Source of the DNA: Treponema bryantii
GTDB taxonomy: Bacteria; Spirochaetota; Spirochaetia; Treponematales; Treponemataceae
Length of the DNA: 64,000 nt
Reading direction: 5' to 3'
Assembly (NCBI RefSeq): GCF_900111035.1
Contig: NZ_FOFU01000007.1
Span: 62,001 to 126,000 of the forward strand
Position 1 is the first letter of the stretch, and every line of letters begins with the position of its first letter. The notes under the pieces were generated by a model. It searched no databases, was not told the DNA's origin, and was given only the letters and a program-made list of their open reading frames with translations. Both the position numbers and the translations under genes were made by a program. Below are positions 51,323 to 59,421 of this stretch, in pieces.

Positions 51323-52731
51323 TGAAAAAACTGATATTTTTATGCGGAGCGTTGCTGCTTGCAACTTCCGTTTTTGCACAGAGTGATGACGATCTCTTTG
51401 GTGGCAGTGATGATGATTTCTTTGCTGACGACAGCATTGTAGAAGTTGATGACGTTTCTGCTAAAACTGATTTGAGTAAGGGTGTTATTTTTGATTCCGG
51501 TACAGTAAAAGTAGGCGGAAGCCTTACTGCCAGTATAGGAACAAACACAATATTGTATTCACCAGATTCAACTGATTTTGGTGAGAATCTTAAGAATACA
51601 ACTCTTAAGCCGGAATTAAGTGCTTTGCTTTCTGTAGATGCACGTCCATCTCAGAATCTTCGTATGTATACTAAGTTTGGTTTTGCTTATCCGTTTGCGA
51701 GCAGTGTAAGTGCATATTCTAAATACGGTGCAACACCAGAACTTCAGGGGTTTGATTCTGATTTGAACCCAATTATTGGTACAACAGTAAATACTTCTTT
51801 TTCTGACTGGTTTAAACTCAAAGAACTCTTTACAGATTTCTCTATCAAAGAAACAGCTTTCTTCCGCTTTGGTATTCATACAGTTACCTGGGGAACAGGA
51901 TATTTCTTTAGTCCTGTATCAGATATGATTAACACAAGTTCAATTGATCCTGAAAATCCTGAATTTCAGGTTGATGGAGCTTTGAACCTTCGTACTCAGA
52001 TTGTATTCCCTGACAGTCAGAACTGTTTGTGGTTATATGTAATTCCTTCTACAGATTTTGCTGGCCAGACTGCAGAAACCTATCTTCGTGATACAGCATT
52101 TGCTGCAAAAGCAGATGTTCTTCTCGGCAACTGTGAACTTGGAGTAGGTGCTTTCTATAAATATCAGAATGCACCAAAAGTAATGCTTACAGCTACAGGA
52201 AGCCTTAAGAAAGTGAGCTTCTTTGGAGAATTTGTATACAGCTATGGTTCTTCTACAGAATGGACAAAAAACACAGACTGGGATGATAAATCAAATATCT
52301 TCCAGGCAACTGTCGGTCTAAACTATTACTGGAAAGAGCCAATGATTTCTCTTGCTGCACAGTATTATTTCAATGGTAATACAAAAGATCTTGAAGGTTA
52401 TGTAATCGGTGGTCATAATATTGCTGCAATGGTTGGTTTTGGAAAAGTTTTTGGAACAAAAGATTTTTCTGCAAGCCTTTTTGCAATGGCAAATTTCGGA
52501 CGTGAAGAATTTACAGATGAAGCACTTGCAGGTATGAAAATGGCTGGTGCAGATGATGCAACTATCGCAGCTGTTTCAGGAACTTCACTTACAACAACTG
52601 CAATGCTGTTCTATTCACCAATCAATGAATTAAAGGTAGGTATGGGCCCATCTCTTACTTTTAAGAGCTTTGATAAGAATCCAACAATATCTCTAAAACT
52701 TTCAGCCACACTTGGCGGCGGAAACTTCTAG
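51322..52731 (+). CDS. Outer-membrane beta-barrel protein with acidic Phe-Gly N-terminus
   Basis: This 469-aa protein has a signal peptide (LIFLCGALLLATSVFA) cleaved near residue 19-20. The mature N-terminus reads SDDDLFGGSDDDFFADDS, an acidic stretch like the insert in the first permease. The rest is a series of amphipathic beta strands with aromatic ends, such as LRMYTKFGFAYPF, GNTKDLEGYVIGGHNIAAMVGFG and ISLKLSATLGGGNF at the C-terminus, typical of a porin or transporter barrel. It ends the Lol/MacB-like operon, so it may be the outer-membrane receptor or exit port. Confidence 0.83.
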   Translation: MKKLIFLCGALLLATSVFAQSDDDLFGGSDDDFFADDSIVEVDDVSAKTDLSKGVIFDSGTVKVGGSLTASIGTNTILYSPDSTDFGENLKNTTLKPELSALLSVDARPSQNLRMYTKFGFAYPFASSVSAYSKYGATPELQGFDSDLNPIIGTTVNTSFSDWFKLKELFTDFSIKETAFFRFGIHTVTWGTGYFFSPVSDMINTSSIDPENPEFQVDGALNLRTQIVFPDSQNCLWLYVIPSTDFAGQTAETYLRDTAFAAKADVLLGNCELGVGAFYKYQNAPKVMLTATGSLKKVSFFGEFVYSYGSSTEWTKNTDWDDKSNIFQATVGLNYYWKEPMISLAAQYYFNGNTKDLEGYVIGGHNIAAMVGFGKVFGTKDFSASLFAMANFGREEFTDEALAGMKMAGADDATIAAVSGTSLTTTAMLFYSPINELKVGMGPSLTFKSFDKNPTISLKLSATLGGGNF

Positions 52732-52733
52732 TT

Positions 52734-52985
52734 TTACCATTTTCCATTTATACAGGCTGCGGTTTTATGACGCACGCGGAACTGAACAAAACAGCCGCAG
52801 TCTGCACAGGTCATGCCTCCGATTAGTCGGGGGCATTTTTTACATATTGAAAGTCTTTTTTCAACAATTTCATCACCGACATAATCAGCAACCTCTTCCT
52901 GCTCGGCCATTTCCTGCACGAGCTCTGGAGTCATATCCATAGTGGAGAGGTGCTGCATGTTTTCACATACTGGACACGGTTCCAC
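52734..52985 (-). CDS. DUF6171-like small Cys-rich protein
   Basis: The 83-aa product holds CPVCENMQ near the start, then CKKCPRLIGGMTCADCGCFV and a C-terminal KTAACINGKW. Several Cys pairs can bind one or two zinc ions. The pattern fits DUF6171 proteins of unknown function. Stop codons of this gene and the barrel gene are 2 bp apart (convergent). It lies 2 bp downstream of the GH51 gene on the same strand, so the two share a transcript. Confidence 0.72.
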   Translation of the reverse strand: MEPCPVCENMQHLSTMDMTPELVQEMAEQEEVADYVGDEIVEKRLSICKKCPRLIGGMTCADCGCFVQFRVRHKTAACINGKW

Positions 52986-52987
52986 GA

Positions 52988-54469
52988 TTATGCCTGGATC
53001 TGAACAGTAACAACGCTCATTGCAGGAACTGTAATGAACATTTCATTTGCTCCGGAAAGTTTAACTTCAAGAGCTTTTTCTTTGATTTCGTTTGGTTTAT
53101 CAAAGCTGTTGCATACATGCATTTCTTTAGAAGTAAGGATTGTAGCAGATGCTTCCTTAATCTTACCTTTAAGACCTGCAAGAGTAATGTTGATTTCTTT
53201 CTTGCCTTTGAGTTCTGCGTTTGTAAGAGTTACTGTATAAACATTCTTCTTGTGAGAAGCAGAAGCAGATACAGAATCAATACGAGCATCCTTTGGACCA
53301 ATCTGATTAGAAGCAACGCGGGTAGTAAGGCTTGTAGCATCCATGTGTGGCTTGTACATGTGGAATACATACCAGGTTGGAGTCTTAATCATCTTTGTAC
53401 CTTCAGTAAGAACAGGAGACTGAAGAACGTTTACAGCCTGAGCAATATTTGCAACACGAACACGGTCAGAGTGATTGTTGAAGATGTTCAAAGTAATTCC
53501 GGCAACAAGTGCGTCGCGGATTGTAGACTGCTGATAGAGGAATCCAGGGTTAGTTCCCTTTTCTACAGCGAACCATGTACCCCATTCATCAACTACAAGG
53601 GCAACACGCTTATCAGGATCATACTTAGTCATGATTTCATCGTGACGGCGTACGAGTGTTTCCATAAAGCCTGCATTGCGCATTGTGAGGTACCAGTCTT
53701 TTTCTGTAAAGTCGCAGGCTGGTTTTCTTCCGTTCCAGTCTGGTTCTACTGTGTAATAGTGAAGAGAAAGTCCGTCCATAAGAGGTGCTGCTTCGCGCAT
53801 AAGAACTTCTGTCCAGTTAAAGTCTGCAGCATTAGGTCCACAGGCAATCTTGAAAATCTTATCTTTGCCGTATTGGCGAACGTATGTCTGATAGCGGCGG
53901 TAAAGGTCTGCATAATATTCAGGCTTCATGTTGCCGCCACAGCCCCAGTTTTCGTTACCTACACAGAAAAGAGGAAGTTTCCATGGCTTTTTATGGCCGT
54001 TTGCTTCACGGAGTTTACTCATTGGGGATTCTCCGCCGAAAGTCATATATTCAACCCATTCAGACATTTCCTGAACAGTACCGCTTCCAACATTTCCGTT
54101 TACATAAGGTTTACAGCCAAGGAGTTCACATAGTCCAAAGAATTCGTGTGTACCAAAGCTGTTGTCTTCTACAACTCCACCCCAGTGAGTGTTAATCATG
54201 CGCTTACGATTTTCATAAGGGCCAATTCCGTCTCTCCAGTGGTATTCATCTGCAAAGCATCCGCCCGGCCAGCGAAGGTTTGGAATCTCAAGCTCTTTAA
54301 AGGCTTCTACAACATCTTTTCTATAACCGTTAATATTTGGAATCTCTGAATCTTTTCCAACCCAGAATCCGCCATAAATACAACGACCAAGATGCTCGCT
54401 GAAATGACCGTAAATGTCGCGGCTGATCTGACTGCCGTCGAGGTCTGCATTAACAATAATTGAATCCAT
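52988..54469 (-). CDS. GH51 alpha-L-arabinofuranosidase
   Basis: At 493 aa, this enzyme releases arabinofuranose from arabinoxylan or arabinan fragments. Seen: [19 protein letters not shown] (N-terminus), [15 protein letters not shown], the acid/base Glu in [20 protein letters not shown] and the nucleophile Glu in [10 protein letters not shown]. The barrel is followed by a C-terminal beta-sandwich to about 490. No signal peptide, so it works on imported oligosaccharides. A minus-strand promoter (TTGCAA-N17-TACAAT) with two AAACGTTTT operators lies upstream. AAGGAT precedes the ATG. Confidence 0.94.
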   Translation of the reverse strand: MDSIIVNADLDGSQISRDIYGHFSEHLGRCIYGGFWVGKDSEIPNINGYRKDVVEAFKELEIPNLRWPGGCFADEYHWRDGIGPYENRKRMINTHWGGVVEDNSFGTHEFFGLCELLGCKPYVNGNVGSGTVQEMSEWVEYMTFGGESPMSKLREANGHKKPWKLPLFCVGNENWGCGGNMKPEYYADLYRRYQTYVRQYGKDKIFKIACGPNAADFNWTEVLMREAAPLMDGLSLHYYTVEPDWNGRKPACDFTEKDWYLTMRNAGFMETLVRRHDEIMTKYDPDKRVALVVDEWGTWFAVEKGTNPGFLYQQSTIRDALVAGITLNIFNNHSDRVRVANIAQAVNVLQSPVLTEGTKMIKTPTWYVFHMYKPHMDATSLTTRVASNQIGPKDARIDSVSASASHKKNVYTVTLTNAELKGKKEINITLAGLKGKIKEASATILTSKEMHVCNSFDKPNEIKEKALEVKLSGANEMFITVPAMSVVTVQIQA

Positions 54470-54498
54470 GATAAAATCCTTCTGATTTTTTTTGTTTG

Positions 54499-54552
54499 TT
54501 AGTTAAACGTTTTACTAATTGTCATTGTAACACGCAAACGTTTTCATTGCAA
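54499..54552 (-). promoter_or_regulatory. GH51 promoter with two LacI-type operators
   Basis: On the minus strand TTGCAA (54547-54552) and TACAAT (54524-54529) have a 17-bp spacer. Operator 1, TTAGTTAAACGTTTTACTAA (54499-54518), is a near-perfect palindrome just downstream of the -10. Operator 2, ACGCAAACGTTTTCAT (54532-54547), lies between -35 and -10 and differs from the Bacillus cre consensus at one fixed position. Both contain AAACGTTTT. Confidence 0.8.
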
Positions 54553-54610
54553 TTCAATTCTGCATAAAATGAGGATTTTTTGTTGTATGATTCTCTAAGT
54601 TTATATGAAA

Positions 54611-54678
54611 AGTGTATCATTCCGAACTTGTTTCGGAATCTTTTTTTAGAGATGCTGAAACAAGTTCAGCATGACACT
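54611..54678. repeat. Composite inverted pair of CTTGT-loop palindromes
   Basis: Two head-to-head copies: ATTCCGAA-CTTGT-TTCGGAAT with T7 (54619-54647) and its inverted relative ATGCTGAA-ACAAG-TTCAGCAT (54652-54672). Outer AGTGT (54611-54615) and ACACT (54674-54678) close a larger fold. The arms differ between copies by compensatory changes. The last two bases overlap the stop of the ComFB gene. Confidence 0.82.
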
Positions 54679-55381
54679 ATTTCTTGAAGATAACCAAATC
54701 TTTCATTTTGAGAGTGTAGGTAGAATCAAGAGTCTGGCGTACACACTCTTCACTCATAATTGGAACTTCAAAATGATATACAGATTCAGAATAGCCTTCT
54801 GCTTTAATTTCAATGCTGAAATGGAAGTACTGACGTTCTCCGCTTTCTTTTGCAGGTAAAGATTTAACCCAGAAAGAATAAACGCCCTTTGTGCTTGGAA
54901 CAAGATGGAACGGGTTAGACCAGGTTTTATCAACCATTTCGGCTACCTTGCCATCCATTTTCAAAGTGATTGTTGCATTAGTAACAGGTTCAAAAGTATT
55001 ACCGTCGAGAACAACACCCATAAATGTAAAGAAGTTAAATGCCGGCTCTGCCTTTGCTGAACTGCCGTGAATTTCACAGTCCTGTCTGTTTTCATTATGG
55101 AACGGACGCTTTGTAGTACTTACAGTTCGCATTCCTTCAAGAGCCATGGAATCAATATCAGCAAGAAGCTGAGAACTTGCAAGATATTCAACATTGTGAG
55201 TTACACCACGGCCTGAAACAACGTATTTAGGAGGAATTCGGTTGAGTACATAACTTACAGTATCCAGACGGCAGTTTTCACAGTCGCATGTAAGCCAGGG
55301 AACGTTTTCACCCTTAACACGGTCATAGAGAGTATTAACAGCCTTTATTACTACATCTTCCATTAAGTTATGTACATTCAT
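54677..55381 (-). CDS. ComFB-domain protein with C-terminal Ig-like sandwich
   Basis: A 234-aa protein. Residues 1-90 match the late-competence ComFB domain: NVHNLMEDVVIKAVNTLYDR, a CxCxxC metal-site-like motif (C32, C34, C37) and LDTVSYVLNRIPPKYVVSGRG. ComFB homologues in cyanobacteria have been reported to bind cyclic dinucleotides (c-di-GMP, c-di-AMP). Residues about 115-225 form a beta-sandwich of the carbohydrate-binding or carboxypeptidase-regulatory type (FEPVTNATITLKMDGKVAE). No signal peptide. Upstream lie TTGTTT-N17-TATAAT and an AAAACGTTTT operator like those of the GH51 gene. AGGAGA precedes the ATG. Confidence 0.82.
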   Translation of the reverse strand: MNVHNLMEDVVIKAVNTLYDRVKGENVPWLTCDCENCRLDTVSYVLNRIPPKYVVSGRGVTHNVEYLASSQLLADIDSMALEGMRTVSTTKRPFHNENRQDCEIHGSSAKAEPAFNFFTFMGVVLDGNTFEPVTNATITLKMDGKVAEMVDKTWSNPFHLVPSTKGVYSFWVKSLPAKESGERQYFHFSIEIKAEGYSESVYHFEVPIMSEECVRQTLDSTYTLKMKDLVIFKK

Positions 55382-55398
55382 AATCCTTTCTCCTAGAT

Positions 55399-55449
55399 AA
55401 AACGTTTTCGTTAATTATATATTATAAGGGAGAATAATAAATAAAACAA
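55399..55449 (-). promoter_or_regulatory. comFB-type gene promoter and LacI-type operator
   Basis: On the minus strand TTGTTT (55444-55449), spacer 17 bp, TATAAT (55421-55426). The operator core AAAACGTTTT (55399-55408) lies just downstream of the start, a roadblock position. Confidence 0.75.
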
Positions 55450-55482
55450 TTTTTTTTTAAATTTGGTCTAAAGTTTTTTCAA

Positions 55483-55511
55483 TTGAAAACTGCCGGATTT
55501 TCTAGTATATT
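55483..55511 (+). promoter_or_regulatory. clpP promoter, leaderless geometry
   Basis: TTGAAA (55483-55488), spacer 17 bp, TATATT (55506-55511). The ATG at 55518 follows after six bases with no Shine-Dalgarno sequence, so the RNA should begin at the start codon. Confidence 0.75.
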
Positions 55512-55517
55512 TATGTT

Positions 55518-56138
55518 ATGAACTTAAAATCTATTTACACAAGTCCTCGTTTTGATGATGAGGAAGAAGAAAAAAAAATGAAAATGCCAGATCCTTTTTC
55601 GGACAGATTCCTTAAGACAAGACAGATTGTCCTTACTGGCGAAGTAAATAAAGAACTTGCAGATGCAATTGCTAAACAGCTTCTGATTCTTGATGCAGAA
55701 GATTCAAAATCTCCAATTTACATGTATATTGACTCACCAGGTGGAGATGTAGACGCAGGTTTTGCTATTTATGATGTAATTCGTTTTATAAAAGCTCCAG
55801 TTTATCTCATTGGTATGGGACTCATTGCTTCTGCTGCAACACTTATTCTTGTTGCTGTTCCTGCAGAGCGCAGACTCGGACTTCCAAACAGCCGCTATCT
55901 TATTCATCAGCCGCTCGGCCAGATGCGTGGAGTTGCAACTGATATTGAGATTTATGCTAAGGATATGGAAAAAATCCGTGCTAAGTTAAATAAACTTATT
56001 GCAGATGCAACTGGAACTTCTCTTGAACAGGTTACTAAAGATACTGACCGCGATTACTGGCTCGATGCAGATGAGGCTGTAAAGTATGGCCTTATCAGTA
56101 AGATTGTTTCAAAACGCGAAGAACTTCCTTCAAAATAG
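55518..56138 (+). CDS. clpP: ATP-dependent Clp protease proteolytic subunit
   Basis: This 206-aa serine protease subunit forms the ClpP barrel. Catalytic residues are Ser105 in GLIASAATL, His130 in YLIHQPLGQ and Asp179 in TDRDYWLDADEA. The usual GxASMG is changed to IASAAT, as in the divergent second ClpP of spirochaetes. The N-terminal 22 residues are charged and longer than usual (DDEEEEKKMKM), perhaps propeptide or axial loop. It probably pairs with a second ClpP and ClpX/ClpA elsewhere. The next gene starts 3 bp after the stop. Confidence 0.92.
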   Translation: MNLKSIYTSPRFDDEEEEKKMKMPDPFSDRFLKTRQIVLTGEVNKELADAIAKQLLILDAEDSKSPIYMYIDSPGGDVDAGFAIYDVIRFIKAPVYLIGMGLIASAATLILVAVPAERRLGLPNSRYLIHQPLGQMRGVATDIEIYAKDMEKIRAKLNKLIADATGTSLEQVTKDTDRDYWLDADEAVKYGLISKIVSKREELPSK

Positions 56139-56141
56139 TCT

Positions 56142-57047
56142 ATGCAATTTGAACTGACCGATTCGCTCACAGACGACATAATCTCTGCTATGGAAAATCA
56201 GGATGTTGAATATGCCGTCTCTGCACCTGAAGGTCAGCTCGTTATTTCTGATTCAGATGGTAATACACCAGATGATGAAAAGTATTACAGTTTACCTGAG
56301 TGGGGACCATCAGATGGTTTTGATTTGCGTGAAGAATTTGTAAATAATCTTCATGCTCCATTGGCCCGTGAAGAGCTTCAGAGTGCTCTGCATTCAGGAA
56401 GGGGGGTATTTAAGAATTTTAGAAACGTATTAAAAAACTATCCTGAAATTGATAAACGATGGCATATATATAAGCACAGATTTATGTCGGCACGTATCAA
56501 TGAATGGTATAATTCACTGCGAGAAATATGGGGATTAGAAAAATTAGATCAGTTACCAGAATCGGATGATACCTTAGTGCATGATGATTTTTCGTTCAAG
56601 GAATATGATTCAGCTGCTGATAAGAAAACAATCCTTTTGAATATTACTGCAGATTCCTGCGAGGATGAGACACTGCCACTGGAATTAAACAGAGCATTTT
56701 ACGGATTATGGCGAGCCCAGTTTGAAGAGGCCGCAGAAGAAACTCAGACCGGTTTTATTTGCTCAAGTCTTTCAGATGATTTTGCAGGTTGTATAACAGC
56801 ATCTCCGCTTTTACAAAATCAGGAAAAGATTGTTATGATTACAAGTCTTTTTGTTCCTGAACAGTTCCGGGGACTTGGAATAAGTACAGAACTTATTAAT
56901 ATGTGTATATCCAGCCTTAGAAACTGTGGAAAAGAATGGGTTATTATCCCGAATACTATTGCACCGGATATTTTACAGCCGTTATTAACACGTACAGGCT
57001 TTAGAAAAATCAACTCCGGTTACATTTTGTCTTTAATAGGAGAATAA
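56142..57047 (+). CDS. UPF0158-like domain fused to a GNAT acetyltransferase
   Basis: The 301-aa protein starts with a UPF0158-like region (residues about 30-135: LPEWGPSDGFDLREEFVN, ALHSGRGVFKNFRNVL, RWHIYKHRFMSARINEWYNSL). Residues 165-301 are a GNAT fold, with the acetyl-CoA loop in VPEQFRGLGISTELINMC and a terminal LLTRTGFRKINSG strand. The substrate is unknown; in this setting it may acetylate a protein or rRNA partner. It lies 3 bp behind clpP and 4 bp ahead of the DbpA-domain gene, giving a tight three-gene operon. Confidence 0.78.
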   Translation: MQFELTDSLTDDIISAMENQDVEYAVSAPEGQLVISDSDGNTPDDEKYYSLPEWGPSDGFDLREEFVNNLHAPLAREELQSALHSGRGVFKNFRNVLKNYPEIDKRWHIYKHRFMSARINEWYNSLREIWGLEKLDQLPESDDTLVHDDFSFKEYDSAADKKTILLNITADSCEDETLPLELNRAFYGLWRAQFEEAAEETQTGFICSSLSDDFAGCITASPLLQNQEKIVMITSLFVPEQFRGLGISTELINMCISSLRNCGKEWVIIPNTIAPDILQPLLTRTGFRKINSGYILSLIGE

Positions 57048-57051
57048 AAAA

Positions 57052-57852
57052 ATGGCATTTAATCGTGATTTTGAGCTTAACGAAGCACAGCTTGAAGAAT
57101 TTCTTGCAAATGCAACAGAGAGAGTTAGAACTTCAGAAAATGTTGATTTGCTTTCTGATTTAAACAAATTATTTAAGAAGAATGTTCCACTTACAGTTCG
57201 TAAGTATGTAATAGCATATCTGCTTAAAGAAGCATTGAAGCACTATCATCCATTTAATAACCGCCGTGACCGTTTTGAACGCAATGAGCGTAACGAACGT
57301 AATGACCGCAACGAAAGAAATAACCGTAACCGCCAGGAAAGAAATTTCCGCCAGGAACGTGCAGAACGTGTTGAAGAGCCGGCAGAGGCTGCTCCAGCTA
57401 CGGAAGAAGAACGTCCACGTCATCCACGTGTAGAGATTCCTGAAGATCAGGCTACATCAATTTTCATCAGCATTGGTAAAAACCGCCGTGTTTACCCACG
57501 CGACCTCGTAGGTATTCTTATTGCAATCGCTGGTATTGACCGCGAGCGCATCGGTGATATTAAGGTTCTTGCAAATTATTCTTTTGTACAGCTTTATACA
57601 GAAGATGCACAGACTGCAATTGATAAACTTAACGGTTATGACTACCGTGGCCGCAAGCTTGCTGTAAGCTACAGCCGCCAGAAGTCAGATGCAGAAGGTA
57701 CAGAAAATGCTGAAGCAGAGACTGTATCAGTTGAAGCAGAAAATCAGACAGAGTATGCTGAGGAAGTAGCTCAGATGAGCGCAGAAGATGCTGCTGCTTA
57801 CGCTGCTGCAGAAAAAGCTGCCGCAGATAAAGAGCCATTCGGCATGAACTAA
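57052..57852 (+). CDS. Free-standing DbpA RNA-binding domain protein with Arg/Asn-rich linker
   Basis: At 266 aa, the C-terminal half (134-209, ATSIFISIGKNRRVYPRDLV, IGDIKVLANYSFVQLY) is the DbpA RNA-binding domain normally found at the end of the DbpA/CsdA DEAD-box helicases. No helicase motifs are present. Residues 70-106 are an R/N/E-rich, low-complexity linker (RNERNDRNERNNRNRQ), and residues 210-266 an acidic Ala-rich tail. It may bind 23S rRNA hairpins or act as an RNA chaperone. It ends the clpP operon, before a hairpin pair at 57859-57930. Confidence 0.85.
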   Translation: MAFNRDFELNEAQLEEFLANATERVRTSENVDLLSDLNKLFKKNVPLTVRKYVIAYLLKEALKHYHPFNNRRDRFERNERNERNDRNERNNRNRQERNFRQERAERVEEPAEAAPATEEERPRHPRVEIPEDQATSIFISIGKNRRVYPRDLVGILIAIAGIDRERIGDIKVLANYSFVQLYTEDAQTAIDKLNGYDYRGRKLAVSYSRQKSDAEGTENAEAETVSVEAENQTEYAEEVAQMSAEDAAAYAAAEKAAADKEPFGMN

Positions 57853-57858
57853 AATACC

Positions 57859-57883
57859 GGTGGTTTAGCTTGTCGAAACCACC
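57859..57883 (+). repeat. GGTGGTTT hairpin, dispersed palindrome
   Basis: GGTGGTTT (57859-57866) and AAACCACC (57876-57883) pair around the loop AGCTTGTCG. The outer stem sequence is shared with the ackA leader hairpin at 33090-33139. No T-tract follows directly. Confidence 0.7.
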
Positions 57884-57884
57884 A

Positions 57885-58541
57885 TCAATATGGGGACCAT
57901 AGAGAACACTCTGTGGTCCCATCATTTTTTAACGTCATTTTTATAAACGCTATATCAACAAAAGTCTTTTCAACAGTTGCAATTGCAAAGCCAGCCGGCT
58001 GGCCTCCCCGAGGTCTTGCACAACTTCCCGGATTCACAATCTTAAAATTCTTGAACGTATCTTCGTGAGCAATATGAGTATGCCCGTAAAAAGCAGTGCT
58101 GCATTCTGAAACCTGCATTTCAAGACCGAGAGTTTCTAATCCAAAATCAACACCCTGGTTATGGCCGTGAGTTACGAGAATGCCGCGGCCGTTTACCTTA
58201 AGTTCAATCAGCTCTGAAAAATAAAGACTGCCTTTATCAAGCGGATAGCTGGACGGATCACAGTTTCCGCGTACGGCTGCAATCACTGGCGGCACACACT
58301 CCGCCAGTTTCTCATCGATTTTCTGTTTATAAAGCAAAGTTGCGACATCACTCACGCCGTCGCCACAAAAAATCAGCGCGTCACATTTAGCTCCATAGTC
58401 GCGCACAATACTCTCGAAAACCGGGTAACGTCCGTGCGAATCCGAAATAATGAGTAGTCGGGCGTGATCCTTCGTTTCGAGCGCAGCAATAGCATCTCGT
58501 GATCCGATTATATTCTGGGTGTGCTGTGAAATTTCTATCAT
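57885..58541 (-). CDS. YfcE/MJ0936-type metallophosphoesterase
   Basis: This 218-aa protein has the binuclear metal motifs of calcineurin-like phosphodiesterases: ISDSHGR (D-x-H), FCGDGVSD (GD), VRGNCD (GNxD-like), VTHGHNQG (GHxH region) and YGHTHIAH. The YfcE family hydrolyses phosphodiesters such as bis-pNPP; its natural substrate is unknown. The first 25 residues precede the core strand and are not conserved. Its C-terminal codons are shared with the terminator at 57893-57930. It starts 1-2 bp from the lipoprotein gene's stop. Confidence 0.88.
   Translation of the reverse strand: MIEISQHTQNIIGSRDAIAALETKDHARLLIISDSHGRYPVFESIVRDYGAKCDALIFCGDGVSDVATLLYKQKIDEKLAECVPPVIAAVRGNCDPSSYPLDKGSLYFSELIELKVNGRGILVTHGHNQGVDFGLETLGLEMQVSECSTAFYGHTHIAHEDTFKNFKIVNPGSCARPRGGQPAGFAIATVEKTFVDIAFIKMTLKNDGTTECSLWSPY
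57893..57930 (+). terminator. Intrinsic terminator within the 3' end of the convergent phosphoesterase gene
   Basis: GGGACCATAGAG (57893-57904) and CTCTGTGGTCCC (57909-57920) pair over 12 bases with one wobble, loop AACA, then ATCATTTTTT. It stops the clpP operon, and on the other strand encodes the last 10 residues of the phosphoesterase. Confidence 0.85.
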
Positions 58542-58542
58542 A

Positions 58543-59346
58543 CTAATTCAATACAAAATGATTTATCGACATCAGCCCGGTTTCCGGGTCCGTGTAGTGG
58601 TGGAACTGATATCCTTCGAGCATCTGCTGCATATGCTTCTGCAGAGCCTTTGAACGCTCCGGGGCACCATCCAGCAGCTGAATATATTTAATTGTTTCTA
58701 CGATAATTTCCGGCGCATTCTGAAGAATCTGACCGTCAGTTTCTTCCGGAGCGATTTCTCCGGTAAGTCCTGCAGTCTGTCCCTTATCAACAACAATATC
58801 ACAGGTAGATTCAATTCCAAGAACATCATCCTGTGGAAAAAGTGCAATTACAGGGTAAGGAACTTCCTGTTCCCATTTATCCTGATTACGGGCAAGTGCA
58901 ATATGAGTATTTTCAGGTGCACCAAGAAGTACAACACCGCAAAGGTCCAGTTCTTCAGTCTGAAGGGCAGCAGTAAAATCAGAAGCATAGCCTTTTACAC
59001 CGTGCTTAAAATCTTCCGGATAGGTAACCGGGTAAATGAGTCCGCCGTCTTCATCAAGACCAAAGTTTTCTCGAAGAAGTGAGAGCAGACTTTCTTTTAT
59101 TTCGGGATTATTAAAATCATAACCAAAAAGCACCATTACTCTTTTATTGGTAACGTGCCATTTTTGAGGTGCCGACTGAATCGCAGGTGAATCAGCCTGA
59201 TTTAAAGTCAAATCTACGCTGTTGGGATCATTATCTTTCTGATTTTTTTTACAGCCTGTAAAGCCTGCAGAAAAAGCAGCCAATACGCAAACTGCAACGC
59301 CAGTTTTTGTAAGAAATCTGCGGATAGCAGTATGTTTTCTTTTCAT
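58543..59346 (-). CDS. Lipoprotein of unknown function
   Basis: The 267-aa product has a spirochaete-type lipobox: FSAGFTGCKK, with Cys near residue 32 after a hydrophobic core VCVLAAFSAGF. The mature protein holds RVMVLFGYDFNNPEIKESLL, VVLLGAPENTHIALA and ETDGQILQNAPEIIVET, an alternating alpha/beta pattern like periplasmic-binding or Rossmann folds. No name recognised. Start at ATG 59346 (GGTG 5 bp upstream); the ATG at 59358 has a weaker site. It is read together with the phosphoesterase gene and away from the Na/Pi cotransporter gene. Confidence 0.72.
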   Translation of the reverse strand: MKRKHTAIRRFLTKTGVAVCVLAAFSAGFTGCKKNQKDNDPNSVDLTLNQADSPAIQSAPQKWHVTNKRVMVLFGYDFNNPEIKESLLSLLRENFGLDEDGGLIYPVTYPEDFKHGVKGYASDFTAALQTEELDLCGVVLLGAPENTHIALARNQDKWEQEVPYPVIALFPQDDVLGIESTCDIVVDKGQTAGLTGEIAPEETDGQILQNAPEIIVETIKYIQLLDGAPERSKALQKHMQQMLEGYQFHHYTDPETGLMSINHFVLN

Positions 59347-59421
59347 TTCCACACCCATTCTTCTATTTTACAGCATTTTATTTTTCTTGAAAAGGAGGGG
59401 CTATTTCGGTATCATAGGAAT

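Noticed and set aside
53117-54133. Long open frame antisense to the GH51 gene
   Set aside because: It is a shadow of a strongly conserved gene on the other strand, with no ribosome site and no recognisable motif.
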